This document shows positions 1 to 7,842 of a stretch of DNA of 34,178 nucleotides, piece by piece. The stretch's first letter is position 1. Each line of letters starts with the position of its first letter. Source of the stretch: Desulfuromonadales bacterium (GTDB lineage: Bacteria > Desulfobacterota > Desulfuromonadia > Desulfuromonadales > BM103); the NCBI GenBank assembly GCA_023701265.1, contig JAMPXI010000014.1:1-34178 (forward strand), given 5' to 3'. A program made the position numbers and the translations under genes. The notes beneath the pieces are model-generated. The model was not told the origin of the DNA. It did not search any database and saw only the letters and a program-made list of their open reading frames with translations.

Positions 1-323
1 ACGGCGCCGATCCAGAAGCGCCGCGTCATATCAAGCAGTTCGGCGTTCTCCTCCTCGTCCGTGCCCGCGGATAGCGTCTTCGCTTCCAGTGCCATGCCGC
101 ACTTGGGGCAATCGCCGGGATGATCCTGCTCGATCTCCGGGTGCATCGGGCAGGTATAGATGGCTTTGCCCGGCGGTGCTGCTTCGGGTTTCGTGGCGGC
201 AGGCGCCGACAGAAACTTCTGCCGGCAGTGGTCACTGCAAAAGAAGAAGGTCTGTCCATCTCGCTCGGCATTCAGCGGGGAGGCTTCGTCCACCGTCATG
301 CCGCAGATTGGGTCAATGGCCAT
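1..323 (-). CDS. Copper-translocating P-type ATPase, N-terminal fragment (runs off window)
   Basis: The first 107 residues of a heavy-metal P1B-type ATPase; the transmembrane and catalytic parts lie beyond position 1. Residues 4-9 (DPICGM) and 27-33 (FFCSDHC) form a YHS-type metal-binding domain. Residues 56-64 (YTCPMHPEI) with 72-77 (CPKCGM) form the heavy-metal-binding domain that precedes the first membrane helices in this subfamily. The ending RRFWIGA fits the lead into the first helix. The ATG at 323 has AAGGA six bases upstream. It is the last visible gene of the minus-strand copper operon, 23 bp after the eRF1-like gene. By family it would export Cu(I) from the cytoplasm. Metal specificity is inferred from the multicopper oxidase in the same operon, because the CPC membrane motif is not in the window. 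Confidence 0.85.
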   Translation of the reverse strand, partial: MAIDPICGMTVDEASPLNAERDGQTFFFCSDHCRQKFLSAPAATKPEAAPPGKAIYTCPMHPEIEQDHPGDCPKCGMALEAKTLSAGTDEEENAELLDMTRRFWIGA

Positions 324-346
324 AGCCGTTCCTTAAGGTCGGATCG

Positions 347-751
347 TTAGCCGGCAAAGTACTGTCGAACCTTTGCCGCGATCTGAGGGTCCGTCATGAT
401 GTCTGCTGATTCAGTACCAACGACGCGTTCCTCGAGGTGATTATCTGCAAGGCGATCTTTTAGTTGATTTTTAGCCTCGCCGGGCCCGAATATCAGAATG
501 GACTCTGCCTCCCGAATCAAGGCAATGACCTCGTCATAATAAGCGTTGAGTTGCCCGGTAAATATTCTCTGACGGCTACCATCCGCAGGCACTTGCTGCG
601 ACTCAAAGTTTCCCTGAAGAGGCGTGCTGCCGGTACGTCGAAGCTGTTTTTCGGCATTCGACGATATCTGTTTGATCTCTTCCCCTGTAGCCTTAATGAG
701 CACTACAATTGCCTTCTTGTGATCGATCCATAAACCTGCTTTCGTATTCAT
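347..751 (-). CDS. eRF1-like / host-attachment-family small protein
   Basis: A 134-residue soluble protein starting at the ATG at 751 behind a clear AGGAGA; the reading frame is open further upstream but has no comparable start. The N-terminus (GLWIDHKKAIVV) and the central ILIFGPGEAKNQLKDRL segment resemble small bacterial proteins related to the central domain of archaeal/eukaryotic release factor 1 and to the 'host attachment' family. That assignment is from recall of family patterns, not from a search. No membrane segment or metal motif is visible. It lies between the 41-residue membrane protein and the copper ATPase in an apparent operon, so it may be a stress or translation-linked accessory, but its role in copper handling is unknown. 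Confidence 0.7.
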   Translation of the reverse strand: MNTKAGLWIDHKKAIVVLIKATGEEIKQISSNAEKQLRRTGSTPLQGNFESQQVPADGSRQRIFTGQLNAYYDEVIALIREAESILIFGPGEAKNQLKDRLADNHLEERVVGTESADIMTDPQIAAKVRQYFAG

Positions 752-816
752 AAAATTTCTCCTTTGCCCGTAGTTCCAACTGACCCACGCGCTACCTGCC
801 GACGTTATGCTTGGCG

Positions 817-942
817 CTATTTCTTGGACAGTTTGGCAATCACGATAACCAGCAAGACCACCATCAGTACACCCAGCGCCGGCATAATCCACGTTCCTCC
901 GCCCATCCAGTCGCCCGTCCAACCGCCTGTTTGGTCCATCAT
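817..942 (-). CDS. Small Trp/Gly-rich single-pass membrane protein (41 aa)
   Basis: A 41-residue protein with tandem ATG codons at 942 and 939 and GGGAGA just upstream. The N-terminal half is rich in Trp, Gly and Met (WTGDWMGGG), followed by one hydrophobic helix of about 20 residues (roughly 18-37) and a basic C-terminus KLSKK. The positive-inside rule would place the C-terminus in the cytoplasm and the Trp/Met face in the periplasm. It lies 37 bp downstream of the multicopper oxidase stop and is in the same orientation as the whole copper operon. I do not recognise a named family. Small proteins of this design are often seen beside metal-resistance genes. Function is unknown. Confidence 0.7.
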   Translation of the reverse strand: MMDQTGGWTGDWMGGGTWIMPALGVLMVVLLVIVIAKLSKK

Positions 943-979
943 AAAAATTCTCCCTTGGTTACACTGCGACGACCCACCT

Positions 980-3352
980 TCAAAACTCCCAGCGCAAACC
1001 GCCCCCCCAACCGAACTCGGAATGCCATTGGCCAACCAGGGAAAGTTGCCTGGTCATCAGGTAGCTTGCGCCCGCCCGGGTTTCCCACTTTTCCTCGGTG
1101 TCATATTCGGCCTCTGTAAATATCGCCAGTCGCGGCGTGAGTTCCAGGTGCTTGTCGACGGCGAACTGAAATTCACCGGCCGTGTCCACCCAGACTCGCG
1201 ACCCTATATTGAGGGGCAGCAGGTAGCGCAGGCCGAAAACGCCCTCGTGCTTTTCGAAGTCATTATCGGTGCCGGCAAGATCAGCCCCGGCAAAGATGCT
1301 GGCAAAGCGGTTCAGGTAGTAGTCGTAGGCAGGCGTGACTTCCCACTCTGCGTCGTCCACGCGCTGCCAGCCCGCCTGCCATTCGACTGAGAAGATGTGC
1401 CGGGTGTTAGCGTAAACCAGCGTTCCCTGCGCCATCTGCGACAGCAGGTCAGCCTGACCATAAAGATGGAACGGATCATGATAAAGGCGCGGGCGGACGG
1501 CGTCGGTGGCCGGGTCGGGCGTGAAGTTCTGATAGTGAATCATCCGCGCCATGCCGCTTTCCATGTGATAGAGAAGGTGGCAGTGAAAAAACCAGTCACC
1601 GAACTCTTCCGCCGCAAACTCGATGACGGTGGTCGTCATCGGGGAAACATCCACGGTGTGCTTGAGCGGCGAGTATTCCCCCTGGGCATTGAGCACGCGG
1701 AAGAAATGCCCGTGCAGATGCATCGGGTGGTGCATCATGGTGCGGTTGATCATGATGAAGCGCACGACCTCATCACGTTTTATTTCAATGTGATCGGTTT
1801 CGGAGAGCGGTTTGTTATTCAGAAACCAGACGTAACGCTCCATGTCGCCGTCGAGGGTGAGTCGAATTTCGCGGACGGGTTTGCGGGAATCGAAGGAGGT
1901 AGGCTGCAAGGCGCGTAGCTTGTCGTAAGGCGGCCAGGGACGTTCGGGGCTCATGCCGTCGGCGGCCAGCGGGGCTTTCGAACTGACGTCTTCGGCGAGC
2001 AGCCCGAACCAGGTGCTCCTGTGAGCTGCAGGTTTATCGTGGTCAGCGGTAGCGGCGTCCATCGGCAGCCTCTCCTGCGCCATTTCGCCCATGTTGTGGC
2101 CGGCATGGCCCATCGCGGGCCCGCTGGCCATGGCGGCATGGTTCATTTTGCCGGCGTCCTGTTTCATGGCGCCGTGATCCATCCCCTTCATGTCGTCCAT
2201 GCCGTTCATCCCCGGTTGGTCGAGTTTGCCGGCGCGCACTTCGTTTCCGGGCATGCCCATCGAGCCGCCCGGGGTTAACGCCAGGACGCGTCTGAGCGAG
2301 AGATCGCCCATGGTGGCGTAGAGATTGGGGTGCGGGATCTCCGGTGCAACGTGCCGCGGTCCGTCGCCAATCCACAACGAAGCCTGACCGGACCCGTCAT
2401 GGGCGGTGGCGCGCAATTCGTAGCTGCCATTTTCCGGCACCGTGACGATGACGTCATAGGTTTCGGCTACACCGATCAGCAACCGCGGCTCTTCGAAGGG
2501 TTGCACAGGCAGCCCGTCCGCGGCGATGACCTGCAGCGGCCCGCCGGCAAACTGCAGATAGAAAAAAGTGGTGGCCGAACCATCGATAATCCGGAGCCGG
2601 ACCTTTTCGCCCGGTTTGGCGGCGAAGGCCTGTTGCGACATCCCGTTGAGGAGAAAACGATCATAGTACACATCGGCAAGGTCCATTGGTGGCATGCGCT
2701 GGAGTTCCCTGGAAAAATACGCACCCATCATCCCCAGCCGCGCCGCGCCCAACACGCTTTGACCGCTGCCCTTTCGAATCGCATACCATTCACTGCCGCG
2801 TTTGAGGGTATGCAGTACCGAGCTCTCATCCTCGTCGGTCCAGTCGGACAACAACACAACATGATCGCGGAGCCGGTCAAACCTGCCCTCGTCCTTTGGC
2901 GCGATGACCAGCGATCCATACAGACCCCGTTGTTCCTGCAGCATGGTATGGCTGTGATACCAGTAGGTGCCGGATTGCCGCAGATCGAACTCGTAGGTGA
3001 AGGTCTGACCGGCCGCAATCGGGGGGAAGGTGACGAAGGGGACACCGTCCATGGCATTGGGCAGGAGAATGCCATGCCAGTGAATCGATGTTTCAACGTC
3101 CATCTGGTTGTGAACGCGAATCACGGCGTGGTCACCCTCGGTGAAGCGCAGAGTGGGCGCCGGCAGCTGACCATTGACGGTGATGGCCTTGACCACCTGG
3201 CCAGTGAAATTCATCTCCTGCCTGGCAATGGTGAGGTCATATTCGACCGTCGCCGCCGACAGCTCCGCCGCCGGTGTCAACAACGCCAAGCAAAACCACA
3301 CAACCGCCATTGGTTTCAGAAGTTTTACGAGCACGTGGCAAGCGACTTTCAA
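980..3352 (-). CDS. Multicopper oxidase (CopA/PcoA type) fused to a CopB-like beta-barrel
   Basis: Periplasmic copper oxidase of about 790 residues. The TTG at 3352 is chosen because GGAGG lies just upstream and it gives a clean Sec signal ending near ELSA-A (residue 33); an in-frame TTG at 3403 is the alternative. Copper-ligand motifs are complete: HWHG (91-94), WYHSH (131-135), HPMHLHGH (about 539-546) and HCHLLYHMESGM (about 587-600). A Met/His-rich stretch at about 367-430 with repeated GM/DH units is typical of copper-loading segments. CopA proteins normally end soon after the last cluster, at about 600 residues. This one continues for about 150 residues of alternating aromatic strands (MAQGTLVYAN... 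to GGGLRWEF), which resembles CopB and ends in Phe like an outer-membrane barrel. Inferred role: oxidation and binding of periplasmic Cu(I), tethered to the outer membrane. Confidence 0.9.
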   Translation of the reverse strand: MKVACHVLVKLLKPMAVVWFCLALLTPAAELSAATVEYDLTIARQEMNFTGQVVKAITVNGQLPAPTLRFTEGDHAVIRVHNQMDVETSIHWHGILLPNAMDGVPFVTFPPIAAGQTFTYEFDLRQSGTYWYHSHTMLQEQRGLYGSLVIAPKDEGRFDRLRDHVVLLSDWTDEDESSVLHTLKRGSEWYAIRKGSGQSVLGAARLGMMGAYFSRELQRMPPMDLADVYYDRFLLNGMSQQAFAAKPGEKVRLRIIDGSATTFFYLQFAGGPLQVIAADGLPVQPFEEPRLLIGVAETYDVIVTVPENGSYELRATAHDGSGQASLWIGDGPRHVAPEIPHPNLYATMGDLSLRRVLALTPGGSMGMPGNEVRAGKLDQPGMNGMDDMKGMDHGAMKQDAGKMNHAAMASGPAMGHAGHNMGEMAQERLPMDAATADHDKPAAHRSTWFGLLAEDVSSKAPLAADGMSPERPWPPYDKLRALQPTSFDSRKPVREIRLTLDGDMERYVWFLNNKPLSETDHIEIKRDEVVRFIMINRTMMHHPMHLHGHFFRVLNAQGEYSPLKHTVDVSPMTTTVIEFAAEEFGDWFFHCHLLYHMESGMARMIHYQNFTPDPATDAVRPRLYHDPFHLYGQADLLSQMAQGTLVYANTRHIFSVEWQAGWQRVDDAEWEVTPAYDYYLNRFASIFAGADLAGTDNDFEKHEGVFGLRYLLPLNIGSRVWVDTAGEFQFAVDKHLELTPRLAIFTEAEYDTEEKWETRAGASYLMTRQLSLVGQWHSEFGWGGGLRWEF

Positions 3353-3481
3353 AATTTCTGCCTCCGCTTTTCTCCTAGTTCTTTTCCGCCCTGGCGACGT
3401 CAATCCGTCAACCCTCGTTTTTCTCCTCCACCAAGGGGTGCCGGCTTCTTTCGGCTTCTCCCGTCAGCTTCCTGGCCTGGA

Positions 3482-3649
3482 TTACGATAGCCGCACCTTG
3501 TGCGGAGTAATCCCGTTAATTTTCCCCAGACCTTTTTCCTGTGCGGCAGCAACCTTGGCAATGCTGTCATAGCTGACTTCGACCAGGCGCCATGACAGGA
3601 CGGGGCCTATCCCTGTGAGCTTATGCAGTTCTTTCATCTGTTTATCCAC
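3482..3649 (-). CDS. Short helix-hairpin-helix protein
   Basis: A 55-residue protein starting at a GTG at 3649 with GAGGAG six bases upstream; an in-frame TTG at 3667 would add six residues. It contains a helix-hairpin-helix signature, LHKLTGIGPVLSWRLVEV, followed by a second helical pair (IAKVAAAQEKGLGKINGITPHK) whose GLGKINGI segment looks like a second hairpin. Such small HhH proteins bind DNA or RNA non-specifically, but no catalytic domain is attached here. It is the first gene after the predicted sigma-54 promoter and precedes the multicopper oxidase, so it is probably co-transcribed with the copper genes. No reason for its presence in a copper operon is visible. Confidence 0.65.
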   Translation of the reverse strand: MDKQMKELHKLTGIGPVLSWRLVEVSYDSIAKVAAAQEKGLGKINGITPHKVRLS

Positions 3650-3722
3650 GGCGGCCTCCTCTGACAAAACGTGAATTTCTCAGCAGGCATGAAGGAGTTC
3701 ATCTTCTGCTAAACAGTTGCAC

Positions 3723-3739
3723 CGCAACGAACACGCCAG
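3723..3739 (-). promoter_or_regulatory. Predicted sigma-54 (-24/-12) promoter of the copper operon
   Basis: Read on the minus strand the sequence is CTGGCGTGTTCGTTGCG. It has the TGGC and TTGC blocks at the exact spacing of the sigma-54 consensus (TGGCAC-N5-TTGC), with two mismatches in the AC positions. The implied transcript start is near 3712, about 63 bases before the HhH gene start at 3649. The gene immediately upstream in the same orientation encodes a sigma-54 activator. An inverted repeat GTTGC-ACC-GCAAC (3716-3728) overlaps the -12 region. Activity and the activator pairing are inferred. Confidence 0.6.
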
Positions 3740-3820
3740 AAAAGCGCTGCGCATGGTGAAAACGTAACAAGCTGATTATGTTGGGCAAAATGGAGGGGGA
3801 GGGTGCGGCGGGGGAAGAAA

Positions 3821-3854
3821 GCCGTCAGCGACAGCCGTCACATATAACAGTTAT
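3821..3854. promoter_or_regulatory. Candidate upstream activator sites
   Basis: Two direct copies of GCCGTCA (3821-3827 and 3834-3840) are followed by the short palindrome ATAAC-A-GTTAT (3844-3854). They lie about 85-130 bp upstream of the predicted sigma-54 promoter, the usual distance for an enhancer-binding protein site, and directly behind the stop codon of the activator gene. Location is the only functional evidence, and chance occurrence is possible for motifs this short. Confidence 0.3.
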
Positions 3855-3855
3855 G

Positions 3856-5586
3856 CTAAATGCGGCGGATGCCGTATTTGCGCATCCGCGCGCGCAGCGT
3901 GCTGGGATTGAGCCCGAGGAGGACGGCCGCCCCCTTTGGGCCCTCGACGCGCCAGCCGGTGGTCTGCAGCACCTGGCGGATGTGCTCCCGCTCCAGCTCG
4001 GCGATGTTTTTGACGTCCTGGCCGGCCTGCGCCCCCGCCTTCGGGAACGCCTCGAACCGGTCCAGGACCTGGAGCGCGGAGCCCTGGCTGGTGATGACCG
4101 CCCGCTCGATCACGTTTTCCAACTCCCGCACGTTGCCGGGCCAGTGGTATTCGTGCAGGGACTTGAGTGCCTCTGCCGACACGGAGACAATCTTCCTGCC
4201 GATTTTCTTGTTGTACTTGGCGACAAAATGATTGACCAGCAGCGGGATGTCTTCCTTGCGCTGCCGCAGGGGCGGGATGGTGATGGGAAACACGCTGAGC
4301 CGGTAGAACAGATCCTCCCGGAACCGGCCCGCGCGGATCTCTTCCTCCAGGTTCCGGTTGCTGGCCGCGATGATCCGGACATTGACCTTGATGGTGCGGG
4401 GGTTGCCCAACCGCTCGAACTCGCCGTCCTGAATGACCCGCAGCAGCTTGCATTGCAGCTCCAGCGGCATCTCGCCGATTTCGTCGAGAAAGATGGTGCC
4501 GCCGTCGGCCAGTTCGAAGCGTCCCACCTGACGGGCATGGGCACCGGTAAAGGCCCCCTTTTCACGGCCGAAGAGCTCGCTTTCGATCAGGTTTGCCGGC
4601 AGCGCCGTGCAGTTGACGGTGACCATCGGCCGATCCTTGCGAGAGCTCCGGTTGTGGATGGCGCGGGCGACCAGCCCCTTGCCGGTGCCGGTCTCGCCAA
4701 GCAGCAGTACGGTCACGTCCTGGGGCGCCACCTGGTCGACCCGGAAGAATACGTAGGAGATGGCATCGCTGTGACCGATGACCTCGCCGAAGTTGTATTC
4801 CCTGGCCACCTCTTCCTGCAGGTAGACGTTCTCGGCCAGGAGCTGGTCTTTGAGCAGCTCAATTTCCTCATACGCACACCGGAGCGACTCTTCTGCCCGC
4901 TTGTGTGCGTCGATTTCCTGCCGCAGCAGGGCATTGGCCGTGGTCAGCTCTGCCGTTCGCTGCTCGACGATCGACTCCAACTGGTCATGGGACTCCTGCA
5001 GATCATGTTCAAGTCGCCTGCGGGTCGTGTTGTCATGGAGAGAGGAAAGAATCCTGCCGGCCTGGCTGCCGAGATTGATCCCGACGCTCTGGAATCTGCC
5101 ATGGATCACCGTGCCGTCTTTGCTGGTCAGGTCGATTTCGCATTTCAGGGTGGTCCGTCGCTGCAGAACCAGGGCGAGGTGATTGGAAAAAATCTCCCGC
5201 TGGCCGGTATCCGCAATGAAATGATCAAGGGATCTGTTGACCAGCAGTTGCCGTTCTTCCCCCAGCAGTTGCGCCCCCTGGAGATTGACTTCCAGGATCC
5301 GTCCGGACGGATCGAGGCAGAAATAGCCGACGGGCGCAAAGTCATAGAGCTCCGCATACCTGTTCCGCGACAGCTCAAGTTCCTCCTGGATGCAGTGCAG
5401 CTCGACATTCTGCATTTCCAGTTCGATCTGGTGGACCTGCAGTTCATTGAGCAGCCGCAGCGCCTCCGGCTCGCTCCGGGGGGAGCGCTCTTCGGCGGGT
5501 TGCCCGCGTAACTGCGCTTCCGCCTGACGGCGCAGTTCGGCGGTTGCCGTCAACCGGCTCTGGCCCTTACCCTTGTCGATGCCCAT
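3856..5586 (-). CDS. PAS-domain sigma-54-dependent transcriptional activator (AAA+, FIS HTH)
   Basis: A 576-residue enhancer-binding protein. An N-terminal helical segment (about 40-72) leads into a PAS domain (about 73-190), then a coiled coil (about 192-262) and a sigma-54 AAA+ domain with Walker A GETGTGKG (297-304), the sigma-54-contacting loop GAFTGA (344-349) and Walker B GGTIFLDE (362-369). The C-terminus (about 535-576) is a FIS-type helix-turn-helix. There is no receiver domain, so it probably senses a ligand or redox state through PAS, or is partnered by another protein. The ATG at 5586 follows the stop of a decayed upstream gene by two bases and has GGAG upstream. It lies directly upstream of the copper operon and its predicted -24/-12 promoter, so that operon is a likely target (inference). 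Confidence 0.93.
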   Translation of the reverse strand: MGIDKGKGQSRLTATAELRRQAEAQLRGQPAEERSPRSEPEALRLLNELQVHQIELEMQNVELHCIQEELELSRNRYAELYDFAPVGYFCLDPSGRILEVNLQGAQLLGEERQLLVNRSLDHFIADTGQREIFSNHLALVLQRRTTLKCEIDLTSKDGTVIHGRFQSVGINLGSQAGRILSSLHDNTTRRRLEHDLQESHDQLESIVEQRTAELTTANALLRQEIDAHKRAEESLRCAYEEIELLKDQLLAENVYLQEEVAREYNFGEVIGHSDAISYVFFRVDQVAPQDVTVLLLGETGTGKGLVARAIHNRSSRKDRPMVTVNCTALPANLIESELFGREKGAFTGAHARQVGRFELADGGTIFLDEIGEMPLELQCKLLRVIQDGEFERLGNPRTIKVNVRIIAASNRNLEEEIRAGRFREDLFYRLSVFPITIPPLRQRKEDIPLLVNHFVAKYNKKIGRKIVSVSAEALKSLHEYHWPGNVRELENVIERAVITSQGSALQVLDRFEAFPKAGAQAGQDVKNIAELEREHIRQVLQTTGWRVEGPKGAAVLLGLNPSTLRARMRKYGIRRI

Positions 5587-5588
5587 GG

Positions 5589-5696
5589 CTAATCTCCAGA
5601 CCCAAGCAGCCGTTTGAGTCTTGCCTTCTCATCGCGCAACCCGGTCTCCAGGGCCTTGGCCGCGGTGATGTCCGCAAAGGTGATCACCACCCCGCC
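5589..5696 (-). pseudogene. Remnant of a PAS-containing signalling gene (possibly CheB/CheR-PAS)
   Basis: About 35 codons ending in a TAG two bases before the activator's ATG encode GGVVITFADITAAKALETGL followed by a charged helix. This matches the last beta strand of a PAS domain and the helix that follows it, as at the C-terminus of CheB/CheR-PAS fusion proteins. Upstream (5697 to about 5965) the frame stays open but its composition is not protein-like, with no start and no recognisable domain. The activator's N-terminus is of the type commonly found just after such fusions. I read this as the 3' stump of a deleted gene that keeps the original translational junction. The family assignment of the stump is tentative. 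Confidence 0.5.
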
Positions 5697-5965
5697 GAAG
5701 GGGAAGAGCTGGTTCTTCTGTGGTGGCTGGGTTTCTTCGGGGACGGGTCCCGCGGGTTTATTGCCGTTGTCGCCGGTTGCCGTGTTTTTTCCATAGAGAA
5801 ACAATATAGCATCGATTTTGGAAAATGCTTCGCTGGCCCCCCACGACATGTACCGGTGCCGGAAGTGATGCTTAGATGAAATCGGGGGCGGCTCAAATGT
5901 TCCGTCAGCTGCATCGGTCACGACTAGCCGCTTGGCCAGGGGGCTCAAGGTTCTTCCAGGGAGAG
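5697..5965. other. Non-coding stretch, no recognisable gene
   Basis: Between the remnant and the terminator I see no credible coding sequence on either strand. It must contain or precede the promoter of the sigma-54 activator, since the terminator at 5966-5996 closes the upstream operon. An AT-rich patch with TATATT on the minus strand near 5805-5812 could be a -10, but no matching -35 is visible at the right spacing. Confidence 0.4.
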
Positions 5966-5996
5966 AAAACCCGCCCGGATTGCCAGGCGGGTTTTT
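5966..5996 (-). terminator. Rho-independent terminator, probably bidirectional
   Basis: A six-base GC stem, CCCGCC (5970-5975) with GGCGGG (5986-5991), is flanked by four A and five T. On the minus strand it lies 20 bases after the AcpH stop and is followed by a T run, so it ends the M23/MshEN/AcpH operon. No plus-strand gene needs it. Confidence 0.8.
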
Positions 5997-6015
5997 CATG
6001 TTCAACAAGGACTGT

Positions 6016-6594
6016 TCAACGAGAATGAGGCTTGGGCAGTTGCTGTGCTTCGCGCATAAACCCCCGGAAATCGCCCAGCAGTTCCTCCCCGCAGTGTTCC
6101 AGTTCCGTCACCCCTTCCCCCAGGGCCGTTGGCCGACTCAGGCGTGTGGCGATGCGTTTCAGTGCGATCTCGACCGAGTCGCGGTTGCGATAGGAGGTGA
6201 GCCAGTCGTGTTCAGCCATGCGCGGGGCGACGAGGGCGAGGCCGGCGGGGAGGTGGTCGTGATGGTCTCGCAGCAGCCGGTAGATGTCGGCGGTAAAGGT
6301 GGAGAGCGGAAGGTGGTGAAATTCATCCCAGTGAACGGCGAGGAAGTGGTCGTAGAAGATGTCGACCAGCACTGCGCGGGTATGGCCAAAGCGGGGATGC
6401 AGGCGCTGGCGGCTGGCGCGGCAGTGCGGGCTGACGGCGGCGAGGCTGTCGATGGAACGGTGCAGGCGCAGCCCGGCGACGATGCCGGGCGGGTAACGGT
6501 CGTCAAGCGGACCCTTGACGAAATCCCCCATCAGTCCACCCAGTTGCAGCTCCGGGTCGGGCCCGGCGAGGTAGAGGTGGACGAGATAGTTCAT
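6016..6594 (-). CDS. acpH: Acyl carrier protein phosphodiesterase-like protein (DUF479 family)
   Basis: A 192-residue protein matching the AcpH family in length and pattern. It begins MNYLVHLYLAGPDPELQLGG followed by MGDFVKG, and contains LRLHRSIDSLAAVSPHCR and LVDIFYDHFLAVHW, whose His and Asp residues are the expected metal ligands of this HD-like phosphohydrolase fold. The family removes the 4'-phosphopantetheine group from acyl carrier protein in the cytoplasm; true substrates in most bacteria are unproven. It is the last gene of a minus-strand run, 50 bp after the MshE-N gene, and ends at a strong terminator. No clear Shine-Dalgarno precedes the ATG, so translation may depend on upstream coupling. 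Confidence 0.85.
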   Translation of the reverse strand: MNYLVHLYLAGPDPELQLGGLMGDFVKGPLDDRYPPGIVAGLRLHRSIDSLAAVSPHCRASRQRLHPRFGHTRAVLVDIFYDHFLAVHWDEFHHLPLSTFTADIYRLLRDHHDHLPAGLALVAPRMAEHDWLTSYRNRDSVEIALKRIATRLSRPTALGEGVTELEHCGEELLGDFRGFMREAQQLPKPHSR

Positions 6595-6644
6595 CGGCAG
6601 GCCCCAACCCTTTCCGGCGACGTTTTAATGATCTGCCGGTCCTG

Positions 6645-7817
6645 CTACAGGCGCAGAATCTTGTTTTGCAAAATGAGCAGTTCGAAAGCGAGCAGTATCT
6701 TGCCGGTGACCTTCTGGAGAGGAACCAGCGCTTCGGACATGTCCATCGCCGGGTCATCGACGTAGATCAGTCCGACCACCCGGCCGAGCATGGAGAGAGG
6801 CAGCAGCACGGCCGTGGTGGGTGCCGGTTTGCCAAGCAGGGTGGTGAGCGCCAGGTTGGCACCGCTTTGCGGCACCGGGCCGAGGAAAAAGCTGTTGCTC
6901 TCCACGGCGGTCTTGAGCACCGACGGTTCACTCAAGGGCAGCTGGAACTGATCGACGGCCGGGATCGGTTGCCGGTGTTTCGCGGCGCGCCAGCCGGTCA
7001 CCTGGCCGGCGACCACCATGAACAGCACCGCCCGCGCGTAATGGGCGCCGAGGTACTCGATCACAGCATCGGCCACGTCGTCGCGGTTGCCGGCCGCCAC
7101 CAGACGCCGGACGGTATCCTCCAGAGTGATCTCGGCAGGGTCGGCCTCCTCAAGCTCCTCGACCTCTTCGAGCTCCTCAAGAGGCTCTTCCTCGGCCGGG
7201 GCGGGGGCGGCGACCGGAGCCGCCGCAACCGGCGGCTTGGCCGGGATGTGCACGTGCTCGGACCCCGGAGCACCAAGGTACTCCTCCTCGGCGGGTTTCG
7301 TTTTGAGCGGATCGGTGGCCTTGATGACGTGAAGCTGATCGAGTTCTTCGCGGACATGTTTGGGCGGCGCAATGTAGCGCATCGGCCGTTTGATGCCGTA
7401 GTAGCGCTCGAGGGCAAAGTACAGGCGCACCTCGAGGGCCAGCATTGGCAGAACGATGTAGCCGGTGCGAAAGGAGATCTCATCGATCGCCTGGAGGTTC
7501 CGGGGATCGGCCATGGCCAGGGTCAGTTTGCGCCCGCTGAGGGATACGGGCACCACCAGGAACTTTTCGGCGAGTTCCAGGCTGATGATCTCGATGACAC
7601 TTCTGGGGATGTCTTCCAAGTCCTCGGGCTGGGCGCATGGAAAACCGAACTGTTGTTTCAGAACACCGGCCAGCGTCTTCTCGCTGATCAATCCCATCTC
7701 GATGAGGATGGTGCCGAGTTTGCCGCCGAAGATCACCTGGGCCTGGAGTGCCTCCTCCAGCTCTCCCTGGCTGATCAGCTGCTCTTTCACCAGCAATTCG
7801 CCGAGTTTCATTGCCAT
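6645..7817 (-). CDS. Orphan MshE-N (GspE N-terminal) domain protein with C-terminal GAF-like domain
   Basis: A 390-residue cytoplasmic protein. Residues 1-150 form the MshE-N/GspE-II N-terminal domain, with paired modules KLGELLVKEQLISQGELEEA and KLGTILIEMGLISEKTLAGV followed by LVVPVSLSGRKLTLAMADP. In MshE this fold binds c-di-GMP through such paired modules. A Pro/Ala/Glu-rich linker (about 175-235) connects to a C-terminal alpha/beta domain (about 235-390), including VLLPLSMLGRVVGLIYVDD, which resembles a GAF domain. The secretion ATPase with its Walker boxes is absent. The ATG at 7817 has GGAG five bases upstream. It lies 25 bp after the M23 peptidase gene. A role as a c-di-GMP-responsive adaptor is inference; the GAF call is moderate. 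Confidence 0.8.
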   Translation of the reverse strand: MAMKLGELLVKEQLISQGELEEALQAQVIFGGKLGTILIEMGLISEKTLAGVLKQQFGFPCAQPEDLEDIPRSVIEIISLELAEKFLVVPVSLSGRKLTLAMADPRNLQAIDEISFRTGYIVLPMLALEVRLYFALERYYGIKRPMRYIAPPKHVREELDQLHVIKATDPLKTKPAEEEYLGAPGSEHVHIPAKPPVAAAPVAAPAPAEEEPLEELEEVEELEEADPAEITLEDTVRRLVAAGNRDDVADAVIEYLGAHYARAVLFMVVAGQVTGWRAAKHRQPIPAVDQFQLPLSEPSVLKTAVESNSFFLGPVPQSGANLALTTLLGKPAPTTAVLLPLSMLGRVVGLIYVDDPAMDMSEALVPLQKVTGKILLAFELLILQNKILRL

Positions 7818-7842
7818 ATTGTCTCCATGGGGAGGATGCTCA

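Noticed and set aside
2330-3490. Plus-strand open frame of 386 codons opposite the multicopper oxidase
   Set aside because: The oxidase frame has all copper motifs and a signal peptide; the opposite frame has no recognisable features.
3778-5511. Long plus-strand open frame (577 codons) opposite the sigma-54 activator
   Set aside because: It is the antisense of a gene with complete AAA+ and FIS motifs, its translation has no domain pattern, and long antisense frames are expected in GC-rich coding DNA.
5697-6008. Single 139-codon minus-strand gene covering the terminator and PAS-like remnant
   Set aside because: Its first 20 codons are the AcpH terminator and most of the rest is low-information sequence; only the last 35 codons look protein-like.
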